A DNA stretch of 64,000 nucleotides, from contig NZ_CP059154.1 in assembly GCF_013456555.2 (NCBI RefSeq), positions 1,054,001 to 1,118,000 of the forward strand, given 5' to 3'. The DNA comes from Natrinema zhouii (GTDB taxonomy: Archaea; Halobacteriota; Halobacteria; Halobacteriales; Natrialbaceae). Under the pieces are notes generated by a model, which did not search any database, had not been told where the DNA came from, and saw nothing but the letters and a program-made list of their open reading frames with translations. A program made the translations under genes and the position numbers. This document shows positions 17,816 through 26,192 of the stretch, piece after piece; position 1 is the first letter of the stretch, and each line of letters starts with the position of its first letter.

Positions 17816-17992
17816 TATCGGCGGTCTCGATTCCGACGGATTAGTGATATCGGTTTGCTCGCGAACCGGTTCGGACTCGAGCGCGATCCTCGAGGCCGAC
17901 GACGGATTCCGACATCGTTCGGGTTCACCCGTCGCTCGCACCACGCATATGACGGTCCAACACATACCCCGTCGCCCGGCCAACGAGTGCCC

Positions 17993-18241
17993 ATGTGCGC
18001 CAACCTGACGGTCGACGACGAAGGGAAGCGAGTCGTCAACACGAACGGGAAGGAGATCGGCGTCGTGCAGGATATCGATGCGGACGTCGCATACGTCGAA
18101 CCGGGTCCGGAGATGAGCGAGTCGATCAAATCCCGGCTCCGTCGCGACCGGGAGATTGCCGACGGGATGGAGAACTACCGGCTCGACGAGGACTACATCG
18201 ACGAGATAACGGAGCACGAAATTCGCTTGCAGCGGTTCTGA
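17993..18241 (+). CDS. Small PRC-barrel-like haloarchaeal protein
   Basis: 82 aa starting MCANLTVDDEGKRVVN. The pattern GKRVVNTNGKEIGVVQDI - VAYVEPGPEMSESIKSRL resembles small haloarchaeal PRC-barrel-type proteins (compact beta-barrels of unknown role). It is acidic and soluble, and ends EIRLQRF. The 21-bp tandem repeat at 18271-18354 starts 30 nt after its stop, and the amidohydrolase gene is convergent. Confidence 0.65.
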   Translation: MCANLTVDDEGKRVVNTNGKEIGVVQDIDADVAYVEPGPEMSESIKSRLRRDREIADGMENYRLDEDYIDEITEHEIRLQRF

Positions 18242-18270
18242 CCGACGAAGTCTACGGAGACAGCGAAGCG

Positions 18271-18354
18271 CCCAGTCGCTCATTGAAGCAACCCAGCCGC
18301 TTATCGGAGCAACCCAGCCGCTTATCGGAGCAACCCAGCCGCTCATCGGAGCAC
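18271..18354 (-). repeat. 21-bp tandem repeat carrying stop codons (four units)
   Basis: Four 21-bp units at 18271, 18292, 18313 and 18334. The inner two are identical (CCCAGCCGCTTATCGGAGCAA) and the outer two diverge at a few positions. On the minus strand the unit contains the last codons and stop of the amidohydrolase gene: the unit at 18334-18354 spans its TGA (18343-18345), and the units after it repeat CTCCGATAA-like endings. Confidence 0.9.
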
Positions 18355-19389
18355 TCCCTCGAGGTTTCGAGCGCGGATATTCGCCCACGCCTCGGTCTCG
18401 AGGTCGAATCGGTCGAACATCGTCACCTGCGGAATCTCCTGGCTCGGGTAGATGTAGTCCGATCCCCAGACCAGTTGCTCGTGGTGCGTCTCGAGGAACC
18501 CCTGGGCGAATTCCGGGTCGCGAGTCAGCGCGTTCCAGCCCGAACCGGCCGAGAGGTCGCCGTAGAGGTTGTCGTACACCGCGAGGAGTTCGGGGACCCG
18601 TCCGCCGGGCTCGACCGGCCCCTCGGGGTAGCGGCTCCGATCGGCCGCCGTTACGTCCGCCGAAATGTGGGCCCACCAGAAGTGCGCGTGGGCGATGAAA
18701 TCGACCGCGGGATAGGACCCTAGCACGTTCTCGAGACCCGGCAGCCCGACATCGTCCAGCAACGCCTTGTCGTCCAGATGGCACAGAATCGGTAGCTCGT
18801 ACTCGGCGCAGAGTTCGTAGATCGTCTCGAGTCGTCGGTCGTCGATCGGCAGCCCGGGTTTGAGTTCGCCGAACCCGCGAGCACCGCGGTCGACGTACCC
18901 CTCGAGCAGGTTCTCGACCGCCTCCGCTCCGTAGACCAGCGTTCGAGGATCGACCGAACAGAACGGAATCAGGCGATCGGGAAACGATTCGACCTGCTCG
19001 AGGATCCACCAGCTCGGGGCCTGCACGGGGTAGCTCTCGGGCGAATCCAGCGCCTGGACGACGGCGCGGTCGACGCCCTGTTCGTCCATCCAGGACACCA
19101 GTCCGTCGGCGGACAGTGGCTCCCTCCCGAGGGTCTCGCGGGGAATCAGGTGCGTGTGGGCATCGAACAGCGGCAGATCTCCGACGGCGTCCCCCTGCCC
19201 GTCGGCCTGTAAATTCCGAATCGTCTCTTCGCCGTCTCGAGGCCCGCCGATGTCCGCGTTCGTCCCCGTCGCGATCGATCCGAACCCACTGCCGAGGCCG
19301 GCGGTTCCCGCGACCGCGAGTATCCGGCGTCGCGATGTGGCGTCGCACGATCGGTCAGGGTTGCAGTCGCTCGCTCGAGGATCGATCAT
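18343..19389 (-). CDS. Tat-exported amidohydrolase-family protein
   Basis: A 348-aa protein. The N-terminus has a twin-arginine signal (SRRRILAVAGTAGLG, residues about 19-33), so export of a folded protein is likely. The TIM-barrel hydrolase domain begins LPLFDAHTHLIPRE (HxH at 78-80), with FGELKPGLPIDD, ILCHLDD, DFIAHAHFWWAH and LVWGSDYIYP providing later metal ligands. This is the amidohydrolase-2 (ACMSD-like) type. The substrate is unknown. The gene end has been copied into the downstream 21-bp tandem repeat. Confidence 0.85.
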   Translation of the reverse strand: MIDPRASDCNPDRSCDATSRRRILAVAGTAGLGSGFGSIATGTNADIGGPRDGEETIRNLQADGQGDAVGDLPLFDAHTHLIPRETLGREPLSADGLVSWMDEQGVDRAVVQALDSPESYPVQAPSWWILEQVESFPDRLIPFCSVDPRTLVYGAEAVENLLEGYVDRGARGFGELKPGLPIDDRRLETIYELCAEYELPILCHLDDKALLDDVGLPGLENVLGSYPAVDFIAHAHFWWAHISADVTAADRSRYPEGPVEPGGRVPELLAVYDNLYGDLSAGSGWNALTRDPEFAQGFLETHHEQLVWGSDYIYPSQEIPQVTMFDRFDLETEAWANIRARNLEGVLR

Positions 19390-19640
19390 GTGGCTCAGTC
19401 CGACGAATCAACGGAAAATGCTACAGGGGACAGGTTCCGATTCCGACCGATCGAGAACGGGAAACAGATCGAACTGGTCGTTGTTCCGTGCCGCGAGAAT
19501 AGTGCCAGGGTCGCCGGACTATCGTATTCCAACTGCGCTGTTTCGGCTGCTGTCCCGACCGCAATGTTTCGGCTGCTGCCCCGACTGCGGTGTGAACGCT
19601 GGACAGACCGCAAGCGCGTCGTCGTCCGAGGGGTCGTCGC

Positions 19641-19877
19641 TCACTCCTCGAGTCGCAGGTACGTTCGGCTGCCGCGGTGCTCGAGCGAGACGTCGTCGGT
19701 CTCGACGTTCGTGCGGACGTATTCGTCGATCCCCGCGGCGTGCAGATCGGTGATGTCGATCCGTTGGTGCTGTTGGGTCGCTCGGTTCGTGTGGTCGACA
19801 GTCGAGCGACGGTCGCGTCGGTTACTCCCTTCGTCGTGATCGATCCGTTCGTTTGCCCCCTCAATGATCAGTGACAT
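19641..19877 (-). CDS. Small hypothetical protein
   Basis: 78 aa from ATG 19877. Not recognised. It ends in an acidic segment with DITDLHAAGIDEYVRTNVET and RGSRTYLRLEE, which looks like a compact alpha/beta microdomain and has haloarchaeal codon use. The first 35 residues are polar and low in structure. No partner gene is apparent. The 250 bp upstream of the amidohydrolase start (19390-19640) holds only low-GC3 open frames and a 26-bp imperfect direct repeat near 19536. Confidence 0.45.
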   Translation of the reverse strand: MSLIIEGANERIDHDEGSNRRDRRSTVDHTNRATQQHQRIDITDLHAAGIDEYVRTNVETDDVSLEHRGSRTYLRLEE

Positions 19878-19935
19878 ACGTTTCAGTTGGAGTGATAGTA
19901 TGTCAAACCGATCCGTCCGGAGTGAAAGTGAAAGT

Positions 19936-19952
19936 ACGGGACGGAGTCCCGT
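19936..19952. other. Perfect hairpin, 7-bp stem and 3-nt loop
   Basis: ACGGGAC and GTCCCGT flank GGA. The gap holds no gene, and the hairpin lies between the small hypothetical gene's start and the convergent-side gene end at 20020. Its role is unknown; it lacks a T-tract, so a classical terminator is unlikely. Confidence 0.4.
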
Positions 19953-20019
19953 TCGGTGAAACGGGACTGTGATGGGGGTCACAGCAGCAGTCACCGCTCA
20001 CTCGTCGGTCGACCGATCG

Positions 20020-20499
20020 CTATCCGAGCGTCTTGAGTTCGACGCGGTGTGAGCCGTCGTCGGTCTCGAGCGTGACCGTCTGGACGATCGCCTCGCGGGC
20101 CCGCTCCCGCCACGCTTCGACGGCCTCGGCGTGGCGTTCACGAATCCGATCAGCCTCCTCCGAGTCAGTGGCCTCGTCCAAGTCGTCGTCCGCGTCCGAG
20201 TCGTCGTCCGCCTCCGCGCGTGCCGACTCGAGGTCCGGATACTCGGCGACGACGTCCTCGGCGATGACGTCGGCGGGCGAGAGGTGGACCGCGCCGGTCA
20301 GTTCGGTGTCGTCGACGCGGTAGACGTGGATGCGGGCCCGCATTCGGCCGTGAAACGGCGGCGTTACTCGAAGGACGGCCTCGCCCGGATTCTCCCGGCT
20401 GTAGGCGTAGGCGTCGACGGCGTCGTCCGGCGAGAGCGCGATCGAGCGGATTGCTGACGGATCGTCGGCGTCGACTGACGGATCGTCATCCTCCACCAT
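20020..20499 (-). CDS. Conserved haloarchaeal acidic protein of unknown function
   Basis: 159 aa. A first domain (residues about 15-90) runs SIALSPDDAVDAYAYSREN - EAVLRVTPPFHGRMRARI - HLSPADVIAE and is beta-rich. A 30-residue acidic linker (DDDSDADDDLDEATD) separates it from an alpha-helical C-terminus (RERHAEAVEAWRERAREAIV). Not recognised. It is soluble and monocistronic. Its start faces the 5' end of repeat copy C, 60 bp away. Confidence 0.65.
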   Translation of the reverse strand: MVEDDDPSVDADDPSAIRSIALSPDDAVDAYAYSRENPGEAVLRVTPPFHGRMRARIHVYRVDDTELTGAVHLSPADVIAEDVVAEYPDLESARAEADDDSDADDDLDEATDSEEADRIRERHAEAVEAWRERAREAIVQTVTLETDDGSHRVELKTLG

Positions 20500-20558
20500 T
20501 GGCCGAGGATTGCACGCGCGGCCGGTTAACTGCCGGGATTCGAACGTGTTCGACGTCC

Positions 20559-20760
20559 GTGAATGGAACAGTGGGTTACTGATGGGATCGTGGGAGACGA
20601 GGCGTCCTGCTATCGTGGTAACAGGGAATCACCACGCCCTCCCCAGCCGATTCGTTCGCGCCTCGCGGCGCTCACTCATCCCTCGCGCAATGTCATCGAC
20701 CGTCCTCACTCTCGTTCGGCCGGCCGACAGCGCGCGCCACCGCACGCCGGTTGGCTGGTC
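20559..20760 (+). repeat. Dispersed structured repeat, copy C (covarying stem)
   Basis: A 202-bp copy. The hairpin here is CGTGGT (20614-20619) with ACCACG (20631-20636), where the other full copies have CGTGGC/GCCACG. Both arms change together, so pairing is kept. It ends at CCGCACGCCGGTTGG. The second hairpin region differs (CGACCG / CGGCCG) and pairs less well. The variable segment contains GCGCC TCGC GGCGC, a further perfect small hairpin. It fills most of the gap upstream of the 159-aa gene and downstream of cbiZ. Confidence 0.85.
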
Positions 20761-20867
20761 TGGAGTGATACAGAGGACCCCGCTCTCGATCATTGGATCT
20801 CGAGCATCCGTGGTGACTCGTACGGAACTCGTTCGATGGAAGCCGTCAGTTCGAGGCGGGCCTCGAG

Positions 20868-21671
20868 TCACTCCGTCGCAACGCGATCGTCGTCGGCTCC
20901 CGGCTCGAGTTCCGGTCGAAAGACCTCGGCGCGATCGTCCGTGGAAACGCCGTACGCCGCGTCCGCGAGCGATTCCGGGAGGGTGACGTCGCTGTCCGTG
21001 TAGTGGACGCGCAGCGATGCTTGAATCGCGTCGCGGACGCATGCACGGGTCGCCGCGCCGACCTCGGTGCCGCTGCCCGAAAACGCCGCCGGCGACCCCG
21101 ACGGATCGTGGCCGACGATGATCGCGTCCGTCGTCGTGCCCGGAAACCCGGTTTCGGCGAGCAGCGTCGCCGCCTTCGCCTCCGCGGCGACCGCGATCAG
21201 ATTCGCCAACGCGCCCGGCGCGAGGGCCCGCGTCGTCCCGACGATGACGTTGACGGTCCCTCGGCCCTGCTCGAGCGCCGATTCGTCCGCCGCTGGCCCG
21301 TCGAAATCAGCCGCTTCGGCGGGCTCGGGATCCATCGGCAGCGCGGCAGGATTCGAAATCCCCGCGGTCGCGTAGGCCGTCACCGGACCCAGACGAGCGC
21401 CGCGAGCGTCCGCGATGTCGACGCCGGTTAGCAGGGCCGGTCCGGCCGTGTCCGCGGCAGTCGGCTCGAACCCCGCCCGCTCGAGGCGTTCGTCGACGTA
21501 CGTCCCGAGATCGGTCCGCTCCCAGCCCTCGGGAACCGAGACGTTGTACGCGCAGTCTGCCGTACAGCGGCCACCGCTCCAGCCGGTCGAGAGCCACTCG
21601 GTCTCCGGTCGAGTGACTCGGAGGACGCCGTCCCGTCGGATCGCATCGTAGTCCATGTTCGGTTCAGTCAT
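20868..21671 (-). CDS. cbiZ: Adenosylcobinamide amidohydrolase
   Basis: 267 aa. CbiZ cleaves the aminopropanol arm of adenosylcobinamide to give adenosylcobyric acid, allowing archaea to salvage cobinamide. Diagnostic blocks are STGWSGGRCTADCAYNV, LLTGVDI, VNVIVGTTRALAPGALANL and TTTDAIIVGH. The start shares one base with the cobD stop (TGATG-like), so translation is coupled. It is the last gene of the seven-gene cobamide cluster. Its product feeds CbiB, encoded upstream in the same cluster. Confidence 0.93.
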   Translation of the reverse strand: MTEPNMDYDAIRRDGVLRVTRPETEWLSTGWSGGRCTADCAYNVSVPEGWERTDLGTYVDERLERAGFEPTAADTAGPALLTGVDIADARGARLGPVTAYATAGISNPAALPMDPEPAEAADFDGPAADESALEQGRGTVNVIVGTTRALAPGALANLIAVAAEAKAATLLAETGFPGTTTDAIIVGHDPSGSPAAFSGSGTEVGAATRACVRDAIQASLRVHYTDSDVTLPESLADAAYGVSTDDRAEVFRPELEPGADDDRVATE

Positions 21672-22726
21672 CAGTCGATTTCGCGGTCGTCGGCCTCACG
21701 ATTGTCAACGCCGAGCGCCGCGAGCAGCCGGTCGTTCGCCGCGCGGTCCTTGACCGCAACCCGGATATGAGAATCGAGTCCGCGGAACGTCGTCGCGTCA
21801 CGAATCGCGACACCGTCCGCTCGTGCGTCGTCGATCACAGTGGAGACGTCGCGATCACCGACGTCACATAGGAGATAGGGGGCGTCCGATTCGTGGACGT
21901 CGAATCGCCGCTCGAGCGCCTCGCGCATCCGTTCGCGCTCGCTGGCGACGCGTTCGCGCGTGTCGCGAACGAACTCGTCTCGCCGCAGGCAGTGCGCCCC
22001 GACTCGAGCGGCCGGCGTCCCGAGCGACCACGTCCGACGGGCGGTCGCGAGCGCGTCCCGCTGCTCGCCGCTCGCGACGGCGAAGCCGGCGCGCAGCCCC
22101 GGCAGGCCGAACAGTTTGGTGAGCGAGCGGGCGACAATAACGTTCTCCCGCTCGAGTTCGGCCGCCGACGAGCGGTCGGTGAAACCGAGGAAGGCCTCGT
22201 CGACGAAGAGCGTCGTGCCGGCGTCCGCACAGCGGGCCGCAAACGCCGCGAGCGCGTCCGAATCGATCGCGTCCCCCGTCGGATTGTTCGGCGTACAGAT
22301 CACCGCGAGCGCGGACGCCTCGAGCACGGTCGGTCCGATCTCGCATAGCTCGTCGTAGCGAACGAACCGCGGTGTCGCTCCCTGCAGCTCGATTTCGCGG
22401 GCGTACTCGCCGAAGCTCGGATAGGGGAGTAGCGCCTCGTCGCCCGGCTTGAGCGTGACTTCCATCGCCAACCGAATCGCGGCGAGTCCGCCCGGAGTGG
22501 GGATCACCCGGGCCGGTTCACAGCCGACGAACGCCGCCGCGGCGGCCCGGTAGTCCGGGTAGTCGTCGTCCGGATAGCGGCGGGACTCCTCGAGTGCGTT
22601 AGCGTACACGTCTGCGACGCCCTCGGGAGTGCGCGGGTTGGTGTTGGCCGAGAAGTCCAGCAGGTCGCGATCGGTCTCGCCGCCGTGGGGGACCCGCTCT
22701 GCGGTCCGGATCGAATCAGGGTCCAC
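21671..22726 (-). CDS. cobD: Threonine-phosphate decarboxylase
   Basis: A 351-aa fold-type I PLP enzyme making (R)-1-amino-2-propanol O-2-phosphate from L-threonine O-3-phosphate, the linker used by CbiB. Seen: LDFSANTNPRTP, PTPGGLAAIRLAMEV, CTPNNPTGDAID, LFVDEAFLGF and the PLP lysine in SLTKLFGLPGLRAGF. I use GTG 22726 (MDPDSIRTAERVPHGGE) because this matches the family N-terminus and overlaps the upstream gene by 11 nt. A longer frame reaching 22813 would overlap more and lacks similarity. Confidence 0.9.
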   Translation of the reverse strand: MDPDSIRTAERVPHGGETDRDLLDFSANTNPRTPEGVADVYANALEESRRYPDDDYPDYRAAAAAFVGCEPARVIPTPGGLAAIRLAMEVTLKPGDEALLPYPSFGEYAREIELQGATPRFVRYDELCEIGPTVLEASALAVICTPNNPTGDAIDSDALAAFAARCADAGTTLFVDEAFLGFTDRSSAAELERENVIVARSLTKLFGLPGLRAGFAVASGEQRDALATARRTWSLGTPAARVGAHCLRRDEFVRDTRERVASERERMREALERRFDVHESDAPYLLCDVGDRDVSTVIDDARADGVAIRDATTFRGLDSHIRVAVKDRAANDRLLAALGVDNREADDREID

Positions 22727-23774
22727 GGCTCCCCTCTGCAGGCTCGCTCCCGGTTTCGTCGTTTTCGGCACCCGGTTCACCGGCGTCCTCGCTCTCGATA
22801 CCCAGTCGGGCACAGACCGCCTCGAGACGATCCCTCACCTCGCCCATCCGCCCCTCGGGGACCAGTGAGAGCGCGCCGCCCATCGCGACGCCCTCCTTGG
22901 CCTCGCCGGCGCAGTAGCGCGCCATCGCGACGTGATCGCGCTCGTCGAAGCCGGGATCGGTGACGGTGAGCTCGCAGTCGAAGCGCTCGCAGGCGTCCGC
23001 GAGTTGACTCCCCTGCTCGTCGGCTACGAAGGAGGTGGTCGCGATCGACAGCGGCGCGTCGATCCCGGCGTGACGTAACAGGGCCGCGACGGCGATCATC
23101 TGGGTCCCACCAGCCAGCGTTACCTCGGTCCCCGACTCGAGCGCGCCGGCCGCGATCCCGGTCACCGTCGGCTGGACGGGATCGCCGACGGCTTCGATCG
23201 CCTCGAGCGGCGCGTTCTCGCAGTCGCCCGGCTCAAGGTCGCTCGCGGCGAGCGCCTCGTCGACCACTCGGCGCTTGCGCTCGATCGGGTTCTCGGGCAG
23301 CGAGGAGGAGACGCCGGCGGGCTCGCCGAGCGCGGTGAGGACCCCGAGTGCGGTCGTCGTCCCGCCGGGGACCGTCTCGCCGATCACGAGCCGGTCGTCC
23401 GGCAGGCTCGCGCCGTAGTCGTACGCGCGGTCGAAGGTCGCTTTCGCGTCCGGCACGGCCACCGATTCGCGGATGTCGCCGCCGGGCCCCGCGTCGAGGT
23501 CGACCGTCGGCGCGGCCGTCGACTGGGTGAGTCCCGCGTCGATCACCGACGCGTCGAAGCCGACGACCTCCCGAACCGCACGGGTCACGGCGGCGGGCGT
23601 CGGACAGCCGTTCGGACTCACTGGCGTCACCGGCGACATAACTGGTTCCCCGTACTCGAGGATCTCAACGTCCGCCGAGGGCGTGTGTTCCATCAGCTCC
23701 GGGGCGGCCCCGGCAGCGCTGATACCGTCGATCAGCGCCGTCTCGGTCGTTCCAGCGGGGAGGAGGAGCCGCAT
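22716..23774 (-). CDS. Archaeal CobT-like nicotinate-nucleotide:dimethylbenzimidazole phosphoribosyltransferase family protein
   Basis: 352 aa. It belongs to the archaeal TIGR00303 branch of the CobT superfamily: LLLPAGTTETALIDGIS, VSPNGCPTPAAVTRAV, IGETVPGGTTTALGVLTALG, LAGGTQMIAVAALLRHAG and YCAGEAKEGVAMGGAL. The expected role is activation of the lower-ligand base as its alpha-ribotide for the nucleotide loop. The C-terminal 30 residues are acidic and not conserved. It lies 2 nt after the cobY stop and overlaps cobD, firmly within the cobamide operon. Confidence 0.85.
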   Translation of the reverse strand: MRLLLPAGTTETALIDGISAAGAAPELMEHTPSADVEILEYGEPVMSPVTPVSPNGCPTPAAVTRAVREVVGFDASVIDAGLTQSTAAPTVDLDAGPGGDIRESVAVPDAKATFDRAYDYGASLPDDRLVIGETVPGGTTTALGVLTALGEPAGVSSSLPENPIERKRRVVDEALAASDLEPGDCENAPLEAIEAVGDPVQPTVTGIAAGALESGTEVTLAGGTQMIAVAALLRHAGIDAPLSIATTSFVADEQGSQLADACERFDCELTVTDPGFDERDHVAMARYCAGEAKEGVAMGGALSLVPEGRMGEVRDRLEAVCARLGIESEDAGEPGAENDETGSEPAEGSRGP

Positions 23775-23776
23775 CG

Positions 23777-24379
23777 TTACCGTCCCTCCGCGGATCGGCG
23801 CTGCAGTCGGTCGGCCGCGACGCGGGCGCCTTCGAGTCGGTTCACGTTCACCGCGAGTCGTGGATCGTAGCGTACGTCTGTCATGGTCGTAGAATCGTCC
23901 GTTTTGCCGACGACGTTGACCCCGGTCGGCGCGAGGTGGTCTGCGGGCTCGAGTCGCGCGTCGATGCTAACGCCGAGGCGCCGTTTGAGGGCCGCGGGAA
24001 CGCAGACGGTCCGCGATGCGGCGCTGTCGCCGTGAGCCGCGAGTATTCGGTCGACGACCGGCCCCTCGAGCAGCGGCAGGTCCGCGGCGACGGTCAGAAT
24101 CGGCGGCGCGAGTTCGGGCCGCTCGAGGAGGGCCATCAGATCGGCCACGTAGCCGTCGCCGGTCGTCTCGATCGTCGTCGCAGCATCGGCTCGCTCGAGA
24201 TGCGCCTGCGTCGCCGGCGCGTTCGGCGAGACGGCGGCGTAGATCGTCTCGATTTCGCTCTCCCGGAGTCCGGCCAGCACGCGATCGACCATCGCCGTCC
24301 CCTCGATCGGGTGCAGCGGCTTTTCGTGGGGACTCTCGAGGCGGGTGCCTTCCCCACCACACATCACAACAGCGTCCAC
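23777..24379 (-). CDS. cobY: Adenosylcobinamide-phosphate guanylyltransferase
   Basis: 200 aa. CobY, the archaeal non-orthologous replacement of CobU, adds GMP from GTP to adenosylcobinamide phosphate. The N-terminal nucleotidyltransferase signature MDAVVMCGGEGTRL (1-14) and KPLHPIEGTAMVDRVL are present, as is ILTVAADLPLLEGPVVDRI, whose Asp residues bind metal. The C-terminal GVNVVGK and RLAVNVNRLEGARVA segments match the family. It overlaps cobS upstream by 16 nt. Confidence 0.93.
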   Translation of the reverse strand: MDAVVMCGGEGTRLESPHEKPLHPIEGTAMVDRVLAGLRESEIETIYAAVSPNAPATQAHLERADAATTIETTGDGYVADLMALLERPELAPPILTVAADLPLLEGPVVDRILAAHGDSAASRTVCVPAALKRRLGVSIDARLEPADHLAPTGVNVVGKTDDSTTMTDVRYDPRLAVNVNRLEGARVAADRLQRRSAEGR

Positions 24380-25128
24380 GCGATCACCCCCAGATGAACG
24401 CCGGCGACGCGGCCGATCTCGTTGACCGCGCCGAAGATATCGCCGTTGATCCCCCCGAGGTAGCGGTTCGCCCAGTACCAGGGGAGTCCGATTCCGGAAA
24501 CGGCACCACAGAGGGCCACCGCGCCGGGGTGTGGCCAGACGACCGCGGCTGCGGCGAGGGCGAGAGCTGCGGGAACGAGAAACGAGCCTGCAGTGGCCCC
24601 GTCGGTGAACCGTTTGCCCATCCCGTCGGACGCGGCGCGGCCGAAGCAGGCCATCGCGGCCATCCCGAGTTTCGTTCCGACTTCGGCGCCGATCGCGACG
24701 CCGACCGCCGCGCGGACGGGAAGGCTCGCTAGTCCGAGCCCACCGAGCGCCAGTGCGGCGACGGTGATCGCGACCGCCAGTAGCGCACCGACGCCGGTCG
24801 TCGTGTCCTTCAGTACTTCGCGTCGTCGCTCCGCGTCGCCGTGGACGACCAGCGCGTCGCCCAGGTCGGCGATGCCGTCGAGGTGGTGGATCCCCGTCAC
24901 GGCGTACACCGACAGCAGGTATCCCAGCGCGACGGTCGGCGCTGCGAGCGTCCCCGCGGCGAGTAGCGGGATCGCCGCCAGCGCACCCGCCACGAGTCCG
25001 ACGATCGGAAACGCCGCCGGCGTCGCTCGGAAGGCGTCCCAGTCCCCGTCGCGGTGGCCGATCGGGAGCCGCGTCAGGAACCCGAGCGCGCCGCGAACGG
25101 CACCGATCCAGCGATCGGTCACCGCCAT
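24364..25128 (-). CDS. cobS: Adenosylcobinamide-GDP ribazoletransferase
   Basis: A 254-aa membrane enzyme joining AdoCbi-GDP and alpha-ribazole (phosphate). About six to seven hydrophobic segments are visible. Family motifs include LGFLTRLPIG, GIHHLDGIADLGDALVVHGD (Asp-rich catalytic site), VLKDTTTGVGALLAV and RYLGGINGDIFGAVNE. Start ATG 25128 (MAVTDRWIGAVRG) overlaps the cbiB end by 10 nt, whereas a longer upstream frame would read through cbiB out of register. Confidence 0.93.
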   Translation of the reverse strand: MAVTDRWIGAVRGALGFLTRLPIGHRDGDWDAFRATPAAFPIVGLVAGALAAIPLLAAGTLAAPTVALGYLLSVYAVTGIHHLDGIADLGDALVVHGDAERRREVLKDTTTGVGALLAVAITVAALALGGLGLASLPVRAAVGVAIGAEVGTKLGMAAMACFGRAASDGMGKRFTDGATAGSFLVPAALALAAAAVVWPHPGAVALCGAVSGIGLPWYWANRYLGGINGDIFGAVNEIGRVAGVHLGVIAWTLL

Positions 25129-26156
25129 TTCGCGCTCACCTCCGCGGTCCGTCGCAGGACCGAGACGCTCTCCGACCCGCCGATCACCGCGAGTACGAGC
25201 TCGCCGACTGCTCCGCGGGCGGACTCGAGCCCGGGGAATTCCGAAACGATCACCGCGAGCACGACCGCGGCGACGACCGAGACGACGGCCGCCCGCCCGA
25301 CGACTGAGACGGCTCGCTCGCCGTCCGCCAGCGTCGGGAGGGCAGCGTCGGGATTGAGCACGTAGACGCCCGGCTTCTCGAGCCGAACCGAGAGCGCGCA
25401 AGCGAGCGTCGCCATCGGCCAGCCGGAGTTGGGCGACGGTGGAACGCGCGCCCACTGTCGGGCGCGACCGAGCGCGAGCGGGTCGGCCGCGGCGACGGCG
25501 ATCGCACCGGCCGCGATCCGAGCGGGCAGGTACATGACGAGATCATCGAGCCGCGCGCTCCCGGTACCGACCGCCTTCGAGGGGTAGCCGAGCATCGAGT
25601 CCATCGTGTTGACGCCCTTGACCCATGCGGCGACCGCCGCGGCGGCCGGCAACGATACCGGTGCGAGTACCGCGAACGGAAGTAAGGTCGCGACGAGTCC
25701 GTCAGCGAGGTTCTCGGCCGCGCTCTCGACGGCCGCACTGCGAAGTTCGCCGGCCGAGAGTGTCGACGTGTCCCGGCCGACCAGTCCGCGGACCCGTTCG
25801 CGAGCCGTCTCGAGGTCGGTATCGGTGGCTGCGACGACGTCCGCGGTGAGCTCGAGCAACGAGCGCAGGCTGGTCGTCAGGAAGAGTATCAGCGCGGCGG
25901 CGATCCCGCCAGCTAGCGGATGAGCCGTCGTCGCTGCGAGGACGGCACCGCCGGCGATACCGGCGGGAACGAGGGGGGCGAAAACGGCGAGCGCGACGCC
26001 GGCTACCCGCTGGCCGCGCTCGGTCCCGCTCCACTTCCGGTCGAGGGCGTCGACGAGCCGGCCGAACCACGCCACCGGATGGGCGGCGGTCGGCGGTTCG
26101 CCAATCAGGAGGTCGAGGCTGACCGCGAGCCCGATGACCGAAAGCGTCGTCAGCAC
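25119..26156 (-). CDS. cbiB: Adenosylcobinamide-phosphate synthase
   Basis: A 345-aa polytopic membrane enzyme (CbiB) that condenses adenosylcobyric acid with aminopropanol phosphate. LDLLIGEPPTAAHPVAWFGRLV near the N-terminus, SAAVESAAENLADGL and VKGVNTMDSMLGY in the middle, and DDLVMYLPARIA are diagnostic. Starting at GTG 26156 gives a good family N-terminus; no ATG in this frame lies between it and the HAD stop. A 16-codon frame (26150-26200) begins over the HAD stop and ends over this GTG. Confidence 0.92.
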   Translation of the reverse strand: MLTTLSVIGLAVSLDLLIGEPPTAAHPVAWFGRLVDALDRKWSGTERGQRVAGVALAVFAPLVPAGIAGGAVLAATTAHPLAGGIAAALILFLTTSLRSLLELTADVVAATDTDLETARERVRGLVGRDTSTLSAGELRSAAVESAAENLADGLVATLLPFAVLAPVSLPAAAAVAAWVKGVNTMDSMLGYPSKAVGTGSARLDDLVMYLPARIAAGAIAVAAADPLALGRARQWARVPPSPNSGWPMATLACALSVRLEKPGVYVLNPDAALPTLADGERAVSVVGRAAVVSVVAAVVLAVIVSEFPGLESARGAVGELVLAVIGGSESVSVLRRTAEVSAKWR

Positions 26157-26192
26157 CGCGTCGCCTCCATGCCGTCGGCAGAAATTCGCTGC

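Noticed and set aside
18271..18354. CRISPR array
   Set aside because: Units are contiguous 21-bp copies without spacers, overlap a gene end, and no cas genes are near.
19390..19640. Possible gene on the plus strand starting at 19388-19390
   Set aside because: Third-position GC is low, the tail becomes Arg/Ser-rich and the frame overlaps the minus-strand 78-aa gene; no domain found.
20563..21003. Plus-strand open frame through repeat copy C and into cbiZ
   Set aside because: Its first part is the repeat translation that also appears at the other copies, and the rest is antisense to cbiZ.
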